Assembly: GCA_020634245.1 (NCBI GenBank)
Contig: JACKCC010000006.1
Coordinates: forward strand, 186,001 to 250,000
Origin: Ardenticatenaceae bacterium
GTDB taxonomy: Bacteria; Chloroflexota; Anaerolineae; Promineifilales; Promineifilaceae
Reading direction: 5' to 3'
Length of the DNA: 64,000 nt
Shown: positions 36,231 to 45,517 of the stretch, one piece after another
Numbering within the stretch: the stretch's first letter is position 1
How the letters are laid out: every line of letters starts with the position of its first letter
The notes under the pieces: generated by a model
Told to the model about the DNA's origin: nothing
The model's input: only the letters and a program-made list of their open reading frames with translations
Database searches by the model: none
Program-made: the position numbers and the translations under genes

Positions 36231-37058
36231 ATGCAGCGCATTTTTACGTTAACGCGCTATTTTTTGCGCAGTTTCTTTTTCTCATTGGCCGGTTTATTGT
36301 ATTTGATTTTGGCATTGGTCTATTGGAAGTTGTTTTTTGATCCTACGCAAGGAACGCCGGATATCGAGAATTATATTCTGATTATTGGGGTTTTTGGTGC
36401 GGCCGTTTCTTTTTTGGTTGCTTTATCGATTGCTGCACGGGCTAACCAGGCGGTGCATTTCCCGATAATTGTCCGTTTTTCCAGCCGGATTGAATATTTA
36501 ACGGCCGTTCTCTTCAGCACAGTTATTGCCGCAACCCTTTTACAATTTCTGGTTGCGGCCCTGGCCATGTTCCGCGGACCGGGGTTGGTATGGGGCCGCC
36601 TGTCGGAAATACCACCCTTGTGGCTGGCGACCAATATCTTGGCTGCGGCGTTAGCTTTACACGCATCTGATTTTGTCGCTGTGGGCTGGTCACGTGTGAC
36701 CTTGTTTGGTATTTTGGGACTTCTGCTCATTGGCAAAAGTGCTGACAGCACCATTAGTTCCTGGTTGGTAACCCGATTGAATGGCTGGAGCATGACGGCC
36801 AGCACTCAGGGGTGGCAGGGTCTGGCGGATTGGATGAGAAATGCCGGGGTCTGGCTGAACGGCCGTGAAACTGGTATTTTGAGCCAAATTTACAGTTGGA
36901 TTATCTGGCCATTTACGGCTATATCTGATGCTGTGATTAAAGGTTCTTTTACTTCGCCGCAGGCCTTAGCGCCGGCCGTGCTGCTGCTATACGCCGCCAT
37001 TTTGTTCCTATTGTCGGCCGACTTGTTTGCTGAAAAAGATTTGGATTTTGTGGAGTAA
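36231..37058 (+). CDS. ABC exporter membrane subunit
   Basis: 275 residues with about six hydrophobic segments (FFFSLAGLLYLILALVYW, LIIGVFGAAVSFLVALSIAA, VLFSTVIAATLLQFLVAALAMF, WLATNILAAALALHASDFVAV, VTLFGILGLLLIG, PAVLLLYAAILFLLSADLF). It starts at the base after the ATPase stop, so it is the partner permease (ABC-2-like) of that protein. No close family recognised. Confidence 0.8.
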   Translation: MQRIFTLTRYFLRSFFFSLAGLLYLILALVYWKLFFDPTQGTPDIENYILIIGVFGAAVSFLVALSIAARANQAVHFPIIVRFSSRIEYLTAVLFSTVIAATLLQFLVAALAMFRGPGLVWGRLSEIPPLWLATNILAAALALHASDFVAVGWSRVTLFGILGLLLIGKSADSTISSWLVTRLNGWSMTASTQGWQGLADWMRNAGVWLNGRETGILSQIYSWIIWPFTAISDAVIKGSFTSPQALAPAVLLLYAAILFLLSADLFAEKDLDFVE

Positions 37059-37196
37059 CCTTCGTTGACTGACTGCTCTCAGTCTTCAACAGCAAAGCGC
37101 AGAGCACACAGAGATTTCTCCTTTATTTTTCCTTCGCGGTCTTCGGGTCCTCTGCGGTTAGACAAATTAGTAACCAATTGGTGATGGAGCAAGATC

Positions 37197-37409
37197 ATGG
37201 AATGTTGGCATTGTGAACGTCCCGCTCACGCGATCTGCCGTTTTTGTGGCCGGGCGGTTTGTAAAACACACACTCAGGAAATGCCTTACATCATTCACAC
37301 CTACCGCACGACGACCGGCGAATATAAAGCGATTACGGTTGCCGGAGCGGTCTACTGCGGCGTTTGCAAACCACAGCAGGACCCCGTAACCCTCAAGAAT
37401 ATGGAGTGA
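37197..37409 (+). CDS. Small zinc-binding protein
   Basis: 70 residues with a treble-clef or B-box-like zinc site: CWHCERPAHAICRFCGRAVCKTH near the N-terminus and CGVC near the end (Cys3, Cys6, Cys14, Cys17, Cys22, His24 and a last CxxC). Similar stand-alone proteins are annotated as DUF2180-like or B-box zinc fingers; the role is unknown. GGAG lies 9 nt before the ATG. Its last 17 nt overlap the 3' end of the opposing PHP gene. Confidence 0.75.
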   Translation: MECWHCERPAHAICRFCGRAVCKTHTQEMPYIIHTYRTTTGEYKAITVAGAVYCGVCKPQQDPVTLKNME

Positions 37410-38247
37410 TCAGGCTGGCTGCTGCGTTGGTGATGGGGATGCTATGACGTTGGCGGTTGAGGTAGACGTGTACGGCCGTATACCCCACATCTTGTAACAA
37501 AACCAAAGCCTGCTCAAAATCGGCCGCCACCCGGCCTGGTTCATGTGAATCGGAGCCTAACACCACCGGAATGTCGCGCCGCTGCATTTCGGCCAAAATT
37601 TCCTGTCCCGGATTCATTTCCTTTACCCTTTTGTTTAATCCAGATGTGTTTAGCTCCATTGCCGTGCCGGTCTTGGCGATTCGATCCAGCGCTTTTTTGA
37701 CGCTGTTCATGACGGATTCGACCTGCCATTCATGGGGATAAACGTTTTTAACCAGGTCAGGATGTGACAACGTGTCAAACAAGCCCGATTCGGCGGCGTC
37801 GGCCAGGTGATTGAAGTAGGTTTGGAAATAGTCGGCAGCGTTTCCTGTGTCGTAGACTTCGCGATAGTAGGGCAGTTGGGGGTGGACGGAGCCGAGGATG
37901 TGGTTGAAATCGGCCCGTTGGTGCAGCGCTTCCAGGAATGATTCCATGCCGGGGAAATAATCGCTTTCTAAACCCAGGCGCACATCGATACGGCCGTGCC
38001 ACGCCTCCCGCGCCCGCGCCACCATCGCCACGTACTCATCAAGCTGATCCAGTGACATGCGCACCCGCGTTGACCAGCCATCCGGGCCTGGATTGTGGCA
38101 GGTAAAAATGATGCCTTTCAGACCGTGTTGTTCGGCGGCAGCCGCGTATTCTTCCGGTTGTCCATGGGCATGTTTGCATAGCGGTGTGTGCATGTGTGAG
38201 TCGTAAAGAATGGGTGTGTTGTTCATATGTGTTTTCAAAGGTTCCAT
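37393..38247 (-). CDS. PHP-domain phosphatase, histidinol-phosphatase type
   Basis: A metal-dependent phosphoesterase, 284 residues. PHP motifs are visible: YDSHMHTPLCKHA (motif I), FTCHNPG, LGLESDYFPGME, HILGSVHP, SHPDLVKN, ELNTSG and the final VLGSDSHEPG. The order and length match HisK/HisJ-type histidinol-phosphatases, last-but-two step of histidine synthesis, but no other his gene is near. ATG 38247 overlaps the end of the upstream metallophosphoesterase gene by 13 nt; ATG 38226 is an alternative without overlap. Both lack a clear Shine-Dalgarno, so coupling to the upstream gene is likely. Confidence 0.85.
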   Translation of the reverse strand: MEPLKTHMNNTPILYDSHMHTPLCKHAHGQPEEYAAAAEQHGLKGIIFTCHNPGPDGWSTRVRMSLDQLDEYVAMVARAREAWHGRIDVRLGLESDYFPGMESFLEALHQRADFNHILGSVHPQLPYYREVYDTGNAADYFQTYFNHLADAAESGLFDTLSHPDLVKNVYPHEWQVESVMNSVKKALDRIAKTGTAMELNTSGLNKRVKEMNPGQEILAEMQRRDIPVVLGSDSHEPGRVAADFEQALVLLQDVGYTAVHVYLNRQRHSIPITNAAASLITPYS

Positions 38248-39113
38248 CCCGGCGCGCCCAGATAGGGAAGGTTGTCTTCTTCAGCCAACAGGCGGCGGAC
38301 GCTTTCTTCGACGGTGATTTCACCGGCCAAGATCGCTTTTTCGTATAATGTGCCCCAACGATAAATTAAACCGCGCCCTTTGCGCAGTTCTACCAGCATC
38401 AATTGGGTCAACGGTCCGGCCTCGCTCAAAAAACCGGTAGCGACGTAATCTTGCTCAATGAGATTGTGGTCATAATCGAGGCGGACGATTTCGGCCCGCC
38501 AGCCATCATTTTCTTGCCAGGTGAAACGGCCGTAACTGGGTCGCGTATCTTTATCAAATGGCGTGCCGATAGAGCCGGCATTGACGATCAACGTGTTATC
38601 CACCTGGCGAATAAAGGGGCGGTGTGTATGTCCGGTGACAAAAACGGCCGGAGCCGGGGTAATTTGCGGCCGTATTTCCTCATCCGGGGCATTGTGGTAA
38701 ATACCGTCCCGATTGTTGCGCATGGAGGCGTGGGTGACGCGGAATTCGCTGCCATCGGGGGCCAGCCAGCTAAACTGATCGGGCAATTTCTTAAGAAACG
38801 ATATTTCGCCATTTAGCTGCTGGTGTGCCCAGCAGGCAAAGCGGATAATTTCGAATCGCGGGCCGCTGTGCGGCGTATCCGGTGAACCGCAGCCGACGAC
38901 AAAGTCTTCGTGATTGCCGCGCAGCACAATCCAGCCGTCTTGCACTTGCTTTTCCCGGATGAGTTGCAGACATTCCCGCGATTTTGGTCCCCGGTTGACA
39001 ATGTCGCCGTTGACGATGACTTGGTCCGGCTGCCAGGTTTTTAGGTCGGTAACGGCCGTTTCCAACGCAGGCAAGTTTCCATGAATGTCCGAGATGACAG
39101 CAATTTTCATCAT
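38235..39113 (-). CDS. Calcineurin-like metallophosphoesterase
   Basis: Cytoplasmic phosphodiesterase/phosphatase with two metals. From ATG 39113 (or 39110) the protein opens with KIAVISDIHGNLPALE and shows VNGDIVNRGPKS, LRGNHEDFV, VTHASM and TGHTHRPFI, then NAGSIGTPFD; these are all metal-ligand motifs of the YfcE/MJ0936-type branch. 292 residues, longer than the minimal enzyme (about 170) because of a C-terminal helical extension (EDNLPYLGAPGWNL). Longer upstream starts run into unrelated sequence and are rejected. Substrate unknown. Confidence 0.88.
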   Translation of the reverse strand: MMKIAVISDIHGNLPALETAVTDLKTWQPDQVIVNGDIVNRGPKSRECLQLIREKQVQDGWIVLRGNHEDFVVGCGSPDTPHSGPRFEIIRFACWAHQQLNGEISFLKKLPDQFSWLAPDGSEFRVTHASMRNNRDGIYHNAPDEEIRPQITPAPAVFVTGHTHRPFIRQVDNTLIVNAGSIGTPFDKDTRPSYGRFTWQENDGWRAEIVRLDYDHNLIEQDYVATGFLSEAGPLTQLMLVELRKGRGLIYRWGTLYEKAILAGEITVEESVRRLLAEEDNLPYLGAPGWNL

Positions 39114-39202
39114 TCCATAATTTCCCGTACCATCTGAAGTTGGGACTAAAAATTGTATCATAAGGAATATTTTGTGACATTTATCATTTCTGAGGAGACG
39201 AC

Positions 39203-39312
39203 ATGAGCGCAAGCTCAACACCATGAATGAAAACCATCTTCCCGGAAGCTGGCTTTTGTGGGGACCTGCTGTAGAGACAGCTTCCGGGAAGATTATTTAT
39301 GAAGGAGCGTGA
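39203..39312 (+). other. Two overlapping tiny ORFs and a 16-bp hairpin
   Basis: GAGGAG (39192-39197) precedes a 7-codon ORF (39203-39226) whose stop overlaps, as ATGA, the start of a 29-codon ORF (39223-39312). The second ORF spans a perfect inverted repeat (39236-39251 with 39278-39293) followed by TATTTAT. It may be a leader-peptide region for the gene at 39369 or chance. Confidence 0.25.
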
Positions 39313-39368
39313 TTCATGATAAAATGGAGGGTGTGGAAACAATGCTGGTGAATTGTGGAGGTTGAAAG

Positions 39369-39602
39369 ATGTTTGTGTTTCTACTGGACAATTCGTTGAA
39401 GATTGAAGTGTACTGCGAACAAATGGACAGCGAATTTGAAGACAATATCTGCGTTTCCTTCGTCGAGGACTGCCCGGAGGATGAAAAATTGTTTCGGGCA
39501 GATGAAACCAACATGTACCTGACTCCCAAACAGGCGGAGCAGTTGGGTAATTTGCTGGTGCGCGCTTCTAAACTGGGTTGTAAAGATTTGCCTGGGATCT
39601 AG
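39369..39602 (+). CDS. Small acidic hypothetical protein
   Basis: 77 residues, acidic, no family recognised: MFVFLLDNSLKIEVYCEQ, then DNICVSFVEDCPEDEKLF and TPKQAEQLGNLLVRASKL. GGAGG lies 9 nt before the ATG, which supports real translation. The stop codon TAG overlaps that of the opposing YwiC-like gene within CTAG. Confidence 0.6.
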   Translation: MFVFLLDNSLKIEVYCEQMDSEFEDNICVSFVEDCPEDEKLFRADETNMYLTPKQAEQLGNLLVRASKLGCKDLPGI

Positions 39603-40438
39603 GCGATCCAGCAGCTGGCAGCCAGCCACAAGCCGCTGATGATTTCTACGCCCAGTTCGATAAAGCCAAATTTTTTGATGTTGGCAACGGGCCGCTGGCG
39701 GCCAACCGTCCAGAGCGACCGTAAGAAAAAGCCGGCAAAGGGCACGGCCGTTACCACCGGCACAAAATTAGCCACCCCCAATCCCAAGACAAAGAAAAGT
39801 CCCGCCAGGTGCGCTGCCGCAATCGGCCAGCGCTTCATCGCCTGATTATGAGTGTCGTACACGCGCAGCCGGACGTACAACGCCCCCAAAACGTTTTGCA
39901 CAGCCATGATTCCCCACAAGGTCCACATCCAGCTTTCAATTTGACCGGCCGCCGCAATTGCCGCTGCCGGGGCTGTCATGGAAAGTGCCGCCGCTCCTGC
40001 CAATTCCATCCACAAGGAGCGTAACCCGGAACGGCCGTAACGCGCCGCCGCCATGTACAAGCCAAAAATCAGCAAAAATGGCCCCATGAGCCAGGCCAGC
40101 ATACTCCGTCCCAATAAAAGCAGCCCGATTAAACAAACCAACCCAACGGCCGTGAACAATCCCATCCAGGCCAAAGCAATAGGGCCATCCGAGGCTCGCG
40201 CTTTTTTACGCCGAACCCGCAGCCAGACGGTGGCCGGCTGCCGCAGGAAAAATACGGCCAGCCCGCCCAACAAAGCCAGCAAAACTGGCAGATTAAACGT
40301 TTTGGCAACGGCAGTGCCCACGAAGAAAGGCACCAGCAGCCATGACCACGACCCATGTTCGGCCGGCATAACAATGTGCTTGCGGTAAACCAGAGCAATC
40401 CGGCGGCCATTTTGGCTGTTTTTATTCAATGCATCCAT
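39599..40438 (-). CDS. YwiC-like membrane protein
   Basis: About 279 residues with roughly eight membrane segments. The N-terminal HIVMPAEHGSWSWLLVPFFVG is the hallmark of the YwiC-like family, followed by FFLRQPATVWLRVRRKKARAS. Function of the family is not established; the gene is linked to nitrate or metal genes elsewhere by annotation only. ATG at 40438 is preferred over TTG at 40447. The 3' end overlaps the small gene above by 4 nt. Confidence 0.8.
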   Translation of the reverse strand: MDALNKNSQNGRRIALVYRKHIVMPAEHGSWSWLLVPFFVGTAVAKTFNLPVLLALLGGLAVFFLRQPATVWLRVRRKKARASDGPIALAWMGLFTAVGLVCLIGLLLLGRSMLAWLMGPFLLIFGLYMAAARYGRSGLRSLWMELAGAAALSMTAPAAAIAAAGQIESWMWTLWGIMAVQNVLGALYVRLRVYDTHNQAMKRWPIAAAHLAGLFFVLGLGVANFVPVVTAVPFAGFFLRSLWTVGRQRPVANIKKFGFIELGVEIISGLWLAASCWIA

Positions 40439-40632
40439 GCTTAACAATCACTCGCGTGTCAAAATTTTGTAGCTCTAAAATCAGTGGGGATCATTTCTGG
40501 ACTCGCAAACTCACTGCTCGCAGCCCCACAATTTCCAAAGAGCCAGATTGAGCATAGCATAAAAACGAATTTTATGTTTGTTCTATAACAAACTGTTCAA
40601 AGTTCATTTAATGGGATTTTTGTCATCATTTC

Positions 40633-40660
40633 TTGACACGTCTTTGACGCGTGGTATTCT
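40633..40660 (+). promoter_or_regulatory. Promoter of dprA, predicted leaderless
   Basis: TTGACA (40633-40638), 16 bp, TATTCT (40655-40660), then only 6 nt to the ATG at 40667. Transcription should start at the A of the start codon. Confidence 0.7.
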
Positions 40661-40666
40661 CGAATT

Positions 40667-41785
40667 ATGTCTGAAGCAAAATATTGGTTGGGGTTTAATC
40701 TGGTAAAAGGAATCGGACCGGCCAAAGTTCAAGCACTAATTGGATATTTTGGCAGTTTAGAGGCTGCCTGGCACGCGACAGAACAGGAATTGCGCAAAAT
40801 TGGCTTTGATCAGCGGGCCATCGACAGCTTTATGGAGACTCGTCCAATGCTTGACTTGGATGACTGCCTGGTTCAGACAAAAGCGGCTGGTGTGGCGCTT
40901 TTGAACTGGGATTCACCCGGTTATCCCGCCTATTTGCGCGAAATACCCGGTGCGCCACCCCTGCTTTATATACGCGGGGCAATCAAAGAGGTTGATCGTT
41001 GGGCGGTGGCTGTAGTGGGGACGCGCCGATTGACTAGTTACGGCCGTCAAGTCACCCGCGACATCGTAACCGGCCTGGTACGCAATGGCGTCACCATTGT
41101 CAGCGGTCTGGCTAAAGGAGTCGATGCCGTTGCCCATCAAGCGGCGCTGGATGCCGGAGGACGAACCATTGCCGTGCTGGGTTCAGGGTTGGACTGTATT
41201 TATCCTTCAGAAAATCGCAGTCTGGCCGAAAAAATTATCGCCGGTCATGGCGCAGTTATTTCAGAATACGGGATGGGCGTCCAGCCGGAAGCCAAGAATT
41301 TTCCACCGCGTAACCGGGTCATCAGCGGATTATCGCTGGGAGTCATTGTGGTCGAAGCGGGCGAACGCAGCGGGGCACTCATTACTGCCCAGTTTGCCCT
41401 GGAACAGGATCGGGAAGTGTTTGCCGTGCCGGGCAATATCAACAGTCCGGCCAGCCGCGGCCCTAACAGGCTCATCCAGCAGGGAGCCAAACTGGTTACC
41501 AGCGCCGACGATGTGATTGAGGAACTGAATTTGACGATGGTGGCCGAGAAAACGGCCGTGCAGCTAGCCCTACCCGAATCAGTCGAAGAAGCCGCCCTCT
41601 TATCCCATCTTTCCACCCAGCCGGTGCATGTAGACGAGTTAAGCCGTTCTAGCGGATTGGCCCCCAGTTTGGTCAGCAGCACACTTACTTTGATGGAGCT
41701 AAAAGGCATGGTGCAGCAAGTGGGTGGAATGAACTATGCCCTGGCCCGCGAACCTGAGCCAATTTATAACATCGATAATAAATGA
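40667..41785 (+). CDS. dprA: DNA processing protein DprA
   Basis: Loads RecA on incoming single-stranded DNA during natural transformation. 372 residues in the usual three parts: a helix-hairpin-helix/SAM-like head (LGFNLVKGIGPAKVQALIG), the Rossmann-like core with AVVGTRRLTSYGRQVTRD, VSGLAKGVDAVAHQAALD, VLGSGLDCIYP, FPPRNRVISGLSLGVIVVEA, GALITAQFALEQ, VFAVPGNI and GPNRLIQQGA, and a C-terminal winged helix (LSRSSGLAPSLVSSTLTLMEL). All core motifs are present. Its promoter predicts a leaderless mRNA. Confidence 0.95.
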   Translation: MSEAKYWLGFNLVKGIGPAKVQALIGYFGSLEAAWHATEQELRKIGFDQRAIDSFMETRPMLDLDDCLVQTKAAGVALLNWDSPGYPAYLREIPGAPPLLYIRGAIKEVDRWAVAVVGTRRLTSYGRQVTRDIVTGLVRNGVTIVSGLAKGVDAVAHQAALDAGGRTIAVLGSGLDCIYPSENRSLAEKIIAGHGAVISEYGMGVQPEAKNFPPRNRVISGLSLGVIVVEAGERSGALITAQFALEQDREVFAVPGNINSPASRGPNRLIQQGAKLVTSADDVIEELNLTMVAEKTAVQLALPESVEEAALLSHLSTQPVHVDELSRSSGLAPSLVSSTLTLMELKGMVQQVGGMNYALAREPEPIYNIDNK

Positions 41786-41842
41786 TTGTCGTCAGCGGTG
41801 GGCACGGCACAATCAATAACAAAACTTAAAAAAGAGGATACC

Positions 41843-42943
41843 ATGAAAATCGTAATCTTTGCCGGTGGTTCGGGAAGGCGATTGTGGCCCATCAGCCGTC
41901 AAAAGTCCCCCAAACAGTTCGAGCCGATCATTGGCTCCCAGTCCACGTTGCAGTTAGCTGTCGGCCGGGTTTTGGGCACTTATGATGCTGAAAACATTTT
42001 TATTTCTACCAACGAAAAGTATGCCGGGATGGTGCAGGCACAGCTTCCTGAACTGCCCCTAGCCAATATCATCGGCGAACCAACGCGGCGCGATTTGGCC
42101 GCAGCCGTTGGTCTGGCTATATCTCACCTTTCCCACGCAACCCCCGACGATAATCTCGACGATGAGCCAGTGGCCATTCTTTGGGGCGACAATTACATGG
42201 ATAATGTCCCCAACTTTTTGAAAGTGATGGCTGCCGCTGAAAAATTGTTGATGCAGAAGGAAGCCAGTATCTTGTTTATGGGCGAGACTCCTCGTTTTGC
42301 CAACGATAATTTGGGTTGGCTGGGTCTGGGCGAAAAACTAGGCGTCCTTGATGGGCAGCCGTACTATCGGTTTGGTTCCCTCACCTACCGCCCAGCGTTA
42401 GCCGATTGCCAGCGAATGTTTGCCGAAAAGAGCCACGTGTGGAATACTGGATATTTCGTAACGACCCTGGGCTTTGTGCGCCAACTTTACCAGGCTTATC
42501 AGCCAAACCTGTGGCAGCAGTTAAGAAAAATCGAGGCTGTAATTGGACAGGACAATTACGAGCACGTTTTACATGAGGTGTATCCCACGCTGGATGTGCT
42601 TAGCTTTGATGACGCTGTGCTGCAATATGTTGCCCCGCAGCAGGCATTGGTTCTGCATGCCGAAATGGGCTGGAGCGATCCTGGAACCTTGTATGCCTTA
42701 AAAGAAGCGATTAATCCTGATGAGACAGCCAACGTTACCCAGGGATTAGTGAAGGTTGATAACTGCCGTGATTCGTTGGTTTACAATTATGAAGATGGTA
42801 AGTTGTTGGTGACTGTAGGCGTCGAAGGGTTGGTTGTGGTCAATACCGATGATGCGGTTCTGGTGGTTCACAAAGACCATATTCCACTGGTCAAGAAGAT
42901 TGTGGACGGTTTTGAAGGTACCGCATTGGAAAAATTTAGTTAG
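41843..42943 (+). CDS. Mannose-1-phosphate guanylyltransferase
   Basis: Makes GDP-mannose for polysaccharide or glycan synthesis. From ATG 41843 (GAGGAT upstream) the 366 residues begin with the nucleotidyltransferase motif IFAGGSGRRLWPISRQKSPK, followed by the sugar-binding VWNTGYFVTT and a left-handed beta-helix-like tail (NCRDSLVYNYEDGKLLVTVG, VVVNTDDAVLVVHKD). It lacks the C-terminal isomerase domain of bifunctional ManC/AlgA. It follows dprA by 57 nt. The two glycosyltransferases at 49-52 kb may use related sugar donors. Confidence 0.88.
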   Translation: MKIVIFAGGSGRRLWPISRQKSPKQFEPIIGSQSTLQLAVGRVLGTYDAENIFISTNEKYAGMVQAQLPELPLANIIGEPTRRDLAAAVGLAISHLSHATPDDNLDDEPVAILWGDNYMDNVPNFLKVMAAAEKLLMQKEASILFMGETPRFANDNLGWLGLGEKLGVLDGQPYYRFGSLTYRPALADCQRMFAEKSHVWNTGYFVTTLGFVRQLYQAYQPNLWQQLRKIEAVIGQDNYEHVLHEVYPTLDVLSFDDAVLQYVAPQQALVLHAEMGWSDPGTLYALKEAINPDETANVTQGLVKVDNCRDSLVYNYEDGKLLVTVGVEGLVVVNTDDAVLVVHKDHIPLVKKIVDGFEGTALEKFS

Positions 42944-43079
42944 AGGTCAAAAAAATGCAGCAGAATTGTCATAGGGTTCGTTATTAAAGGTGGTATGTTT
43001 TGGGAATTGCAAATCCCGAAACACCAAAGTTACTTATGATTGAACCTATAATGGATTTGCTGGTTTTGAAGAGTAATTT

Positions 43080-45500
43080 ATGAGTGACGATCAGTTAGTT
43101 GGGTATTGTTTTAAGTGTAAAGAGAAACGGCCGATTCTACAACCAAAGGCAGAATGGGCGGCCAATGGCACGCCAGGAACGCGCGGCACGTGCCCGGTGT
43201 GTGGCGGCACGATTTACAAAGCTGGCCATACGCCGGCCCATGATAATTTGCCCAAACCGGAAGTGGAACCGCGCCCACGCTCAAAGAAGGGTACGAAGAA
43301 AACAGCAAAAAGCGCGCCAAAGAAAGCCATGCCTCAAAAACAGGAGCCGCGCCGTTCCGGAAAATTGGTTATCGTCGAATCGCCAGCCAAAGCCAAAACG
43401 ATTGGCCGCTATTTGGGACGCGGCTACACGGTTAAATCCAGTGTGGGTCACGTGCGCGATTTGTTGAAATCGCGCCTGAGCGTAGACATCGAAAATAACT
43501 TTGAGCCGGAATACCGGGTACCCAACGACAAACGCAAAGTTGTCAAAGATTTGAAAGAAGCGGCAGCCAAAGCCAAAGAGATTTATCTGGCGACTGACCC
43601 GGACCGTGAAGGCGAGGCTATTGCCTGGCACGTGTTGGAATCGGCGGAGATGGATCCGGCGCACACCAAACGGGTGGTTTTCCAGGAGATTACAAAACCG
43701 GCGGTTCAAGCGGCTTTTGAGCATCCCCGTGAAATTGACATGGATCGGGTGGATGCGCAGCAGGCGCGCCGTATTTTGGACCGGCTGGTTGGCTACAAGT
43801 TGAGTCCGCTATTGTGGCGCAAAGTACACGGCCGTCTCTCGGCGGGGCGTGTGCAGTCAGTGGCGGTGCGGCTGGTCGTAGAGCGGGAGCGAGAAATCGA
43901 CAACTTTGAACCGGTTGAATACTGGACGCTGGATGCTGAACTGAGTCAACAAAAATTTAGCGGTGACGCGCAACGGCCGTATTTCGTGGCCAAGTTCTTC
44001 AAATTCAAAGGCGAAGACCCGGTTTTGTGCTGCGAGGCCGACGTGACGCCCCATGTGAACAACCTGGAACATGCCGAATGGACAGTGGGTGAGGTACGCC
44101 TGGGAACCCGGACACGCCGTCCGGCCGCTCCGTTTACGACCAGCACCATGCAGCAAGAAGCCTCGCGCCAGATTAATTTTGGCGCCAGCAAGTCGATGCG
44201 CATTGCCCAGCAGCTTTACGAAGGCGTGGACATCGGCGGCGATGATGGCTCGGTCGGCCTCATCACCTACATGCGAACCGACAGCGTGACTATTTCACAG
44301 GAAGCGCAGGTGCTAACGCGCGATTATATCCGCGAGAAATTCGGCGACGCATATGTGCCAGAAACGCCGCCAACTTACAAAACGAAGGCCAAAGCAGCCC
44401 AGGAGGCTCATGAGGCCATCCGTCCGACATCGGTCAGGCGTTCGCCTAAAAAGATGAAACAGTTTCTGAGCCGTGATCAGTACAAGTTGTACAAGCTGAT
44501 CTGGGAGCGGTTTGTGGCCAGCCAGATGGAATCGGCCGTTTACGACACGGTTTCGGCGGACATTTGGGCCGGTGAGGCGAAGGTTATGCCGGAGAAACGG
44601 CCGTATCTCTTCCGTTCCACCGGTTCGACGCTGCGTTTTGCCGGGTTCTTGCAACTGTACGAAGAAACCAAACCGGAAGATCGTCCCGATGATTTGGGCG
44701 ATAACCAGGTCCCGTCTGATTTGCAGACCAATGAGGTTGTCGATTTGCTTCGCCTGCTGCCGGAGCAGCATTTCACCCAGCCGCCGCCGCGTTTTTCGGA
44801 AGCGACTTTGGTGAAAGCGATGGAGGAAGAGGGCATTGGCCGCCCCAGCACGTATGCGGCGATTTTGTCAACGATTGAGAAGCGCGGTTACGTGGAGCAG
44901 GAAAAACGCCGCCTCATCCCCACTGAAACAGGCCAAATCGTTAATGATTTGCTGGTGGAACATTTCCCCAACATTCTTTCGGTCGATTTTACGGCGCGCA
45001 TGGAGGATGAGCTGGATGAGATTGCGCAGGGCAAACCCTGGGTTCCGGTGATTAGCGGCTTTTACGGCCGTTTCACCAAAAATTTGCAAAAAGCAGATGC
45101 AGCTATTCCCAAAATTGAATTGAAGCGGGAATCGGAACCGGTGGGACGTAAATGTCCTGACTGTGGCAGTCCGCTGGTGTATCGGGATGGGCGGTACGGC
45201 CGTTTCATCGGCTGCAGCAACTTTCCCAAATGCCGTTATACCGAACAAATTCTGATCAAAGTAGGTGTGGCTTGTCCCAAGGACGGCGGCGATCTCATCG
45301 AGAAGCGCACCAAACGAGGCCGTGTGTTTTATAGCTGTGCCAATTACCCTGACTGCGACTGGACGAGTTGGAAACGGCCGTTACCCCAACCCTGCCGTAA
45401 ATGTGGCGGCGTTGTCGTCCAAATCAACAACGACACCGCCGAATGCACCCAATGCGGCGAGCGCCAACCCATTGTCGTACAGGAAAAAGCAGAAGCCTAA
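43080..45500 (+). CDS. topA: DNA topoisomerase I with N-terminal DUF5679 zinc ribbon
   Basis: Relaxes negative supercoils. 806 residues. Residues 1-57 form an extra zinc ribbon (GYCFKCKEKR and GTCPVCGGT), a DUF5679-like module, joined by a Lys/Pro-rich linker to the Toprim domain at about 96 (LVIVESPAKAKTIGRYLG). Then ATDPDREGEAIAWH (metal site), the DNA gate with catalytic Tyr at about 397 in LITYMRTDS, GIGRPSTYA, and three C-terminal zinc fingers (CPDCGSPLVYRDGRYGRFIG, CPKDGGDL with CANYPDCDW, CRKCGG with CTQCGE). The fusion of DUF5679 at the front is unusual outside Chloroflexota. A TATAAT lies at 43047-43052. Confidence 0.95.
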   Translation: MSDDQLVGYCFKCKEKRPILQPKAEWAANGTPGTRGTCPVCGGTIYKAGHTPAHDNLPKPEVEPRPRSKKGTKKTAKSAPKKAMPQKQEPRRSGKLVIVESPAKAKTIGRYLGRGYTVKSSVGHVRDLLKSRLSVDIENNFEPEYRVPNDKRKVVKDLKEAAAKAKEIYLATDPDREGEAIAWHVLESAEMDPAHTKRVVFQEITKPAVQAAFEHPREIDMDRVDAQQARRILDRLVGYKLSPLLWRKVHGRLSAGRVQSVAVRLVVEREREIDNFEPVEYWTLDAELSQQKFSGDAQRPYFVAKFFKFKGEDPVLCCEADVTPHVNNLEHAEWTVGEVRLGTRTRRPAAPFTTSTMQQEASRQINFGASKSMRIAQQLYEGVDIGGDDGSVGLITYMRTDSVTISQEAQVLTRDYIREKFGDAYVPETPPTYKTKAKAAQEAHEAIRPTSVRRSPKKMKQFLSRDQYKLYKLIWERFVASQMESAVYDTVSADIWAGEAKVMPEKRPYLFRSTGSTLRFAGFLQLYEETKPEDRPDDLGDNQVPSDLQTNEVVDLLRLLPEQHFTQPPPRFSEATLVKAMEEEGIGRPSTYAAILSTIEKRGYVEQEKRRLIPTETGQIVNDLLVEHFPNILSVDFTARMEDELDEIAQGKPWVPVISGFYGRFTKNLQKADAAIPKIELKRESEPVGRKCPDCGSPLVYRDGRYGRFIGCSNFPKCRYTEQILIKVGVACPKDGGDLIEKRTKRGRVFYSCANYPDCDWTSWKRPLPQPCRKCGGVVVQINNDTAECTQCGERQPIVVQEKAEA

Positions 45501-45517
45501 AGAAGGTAGAAATCAGA

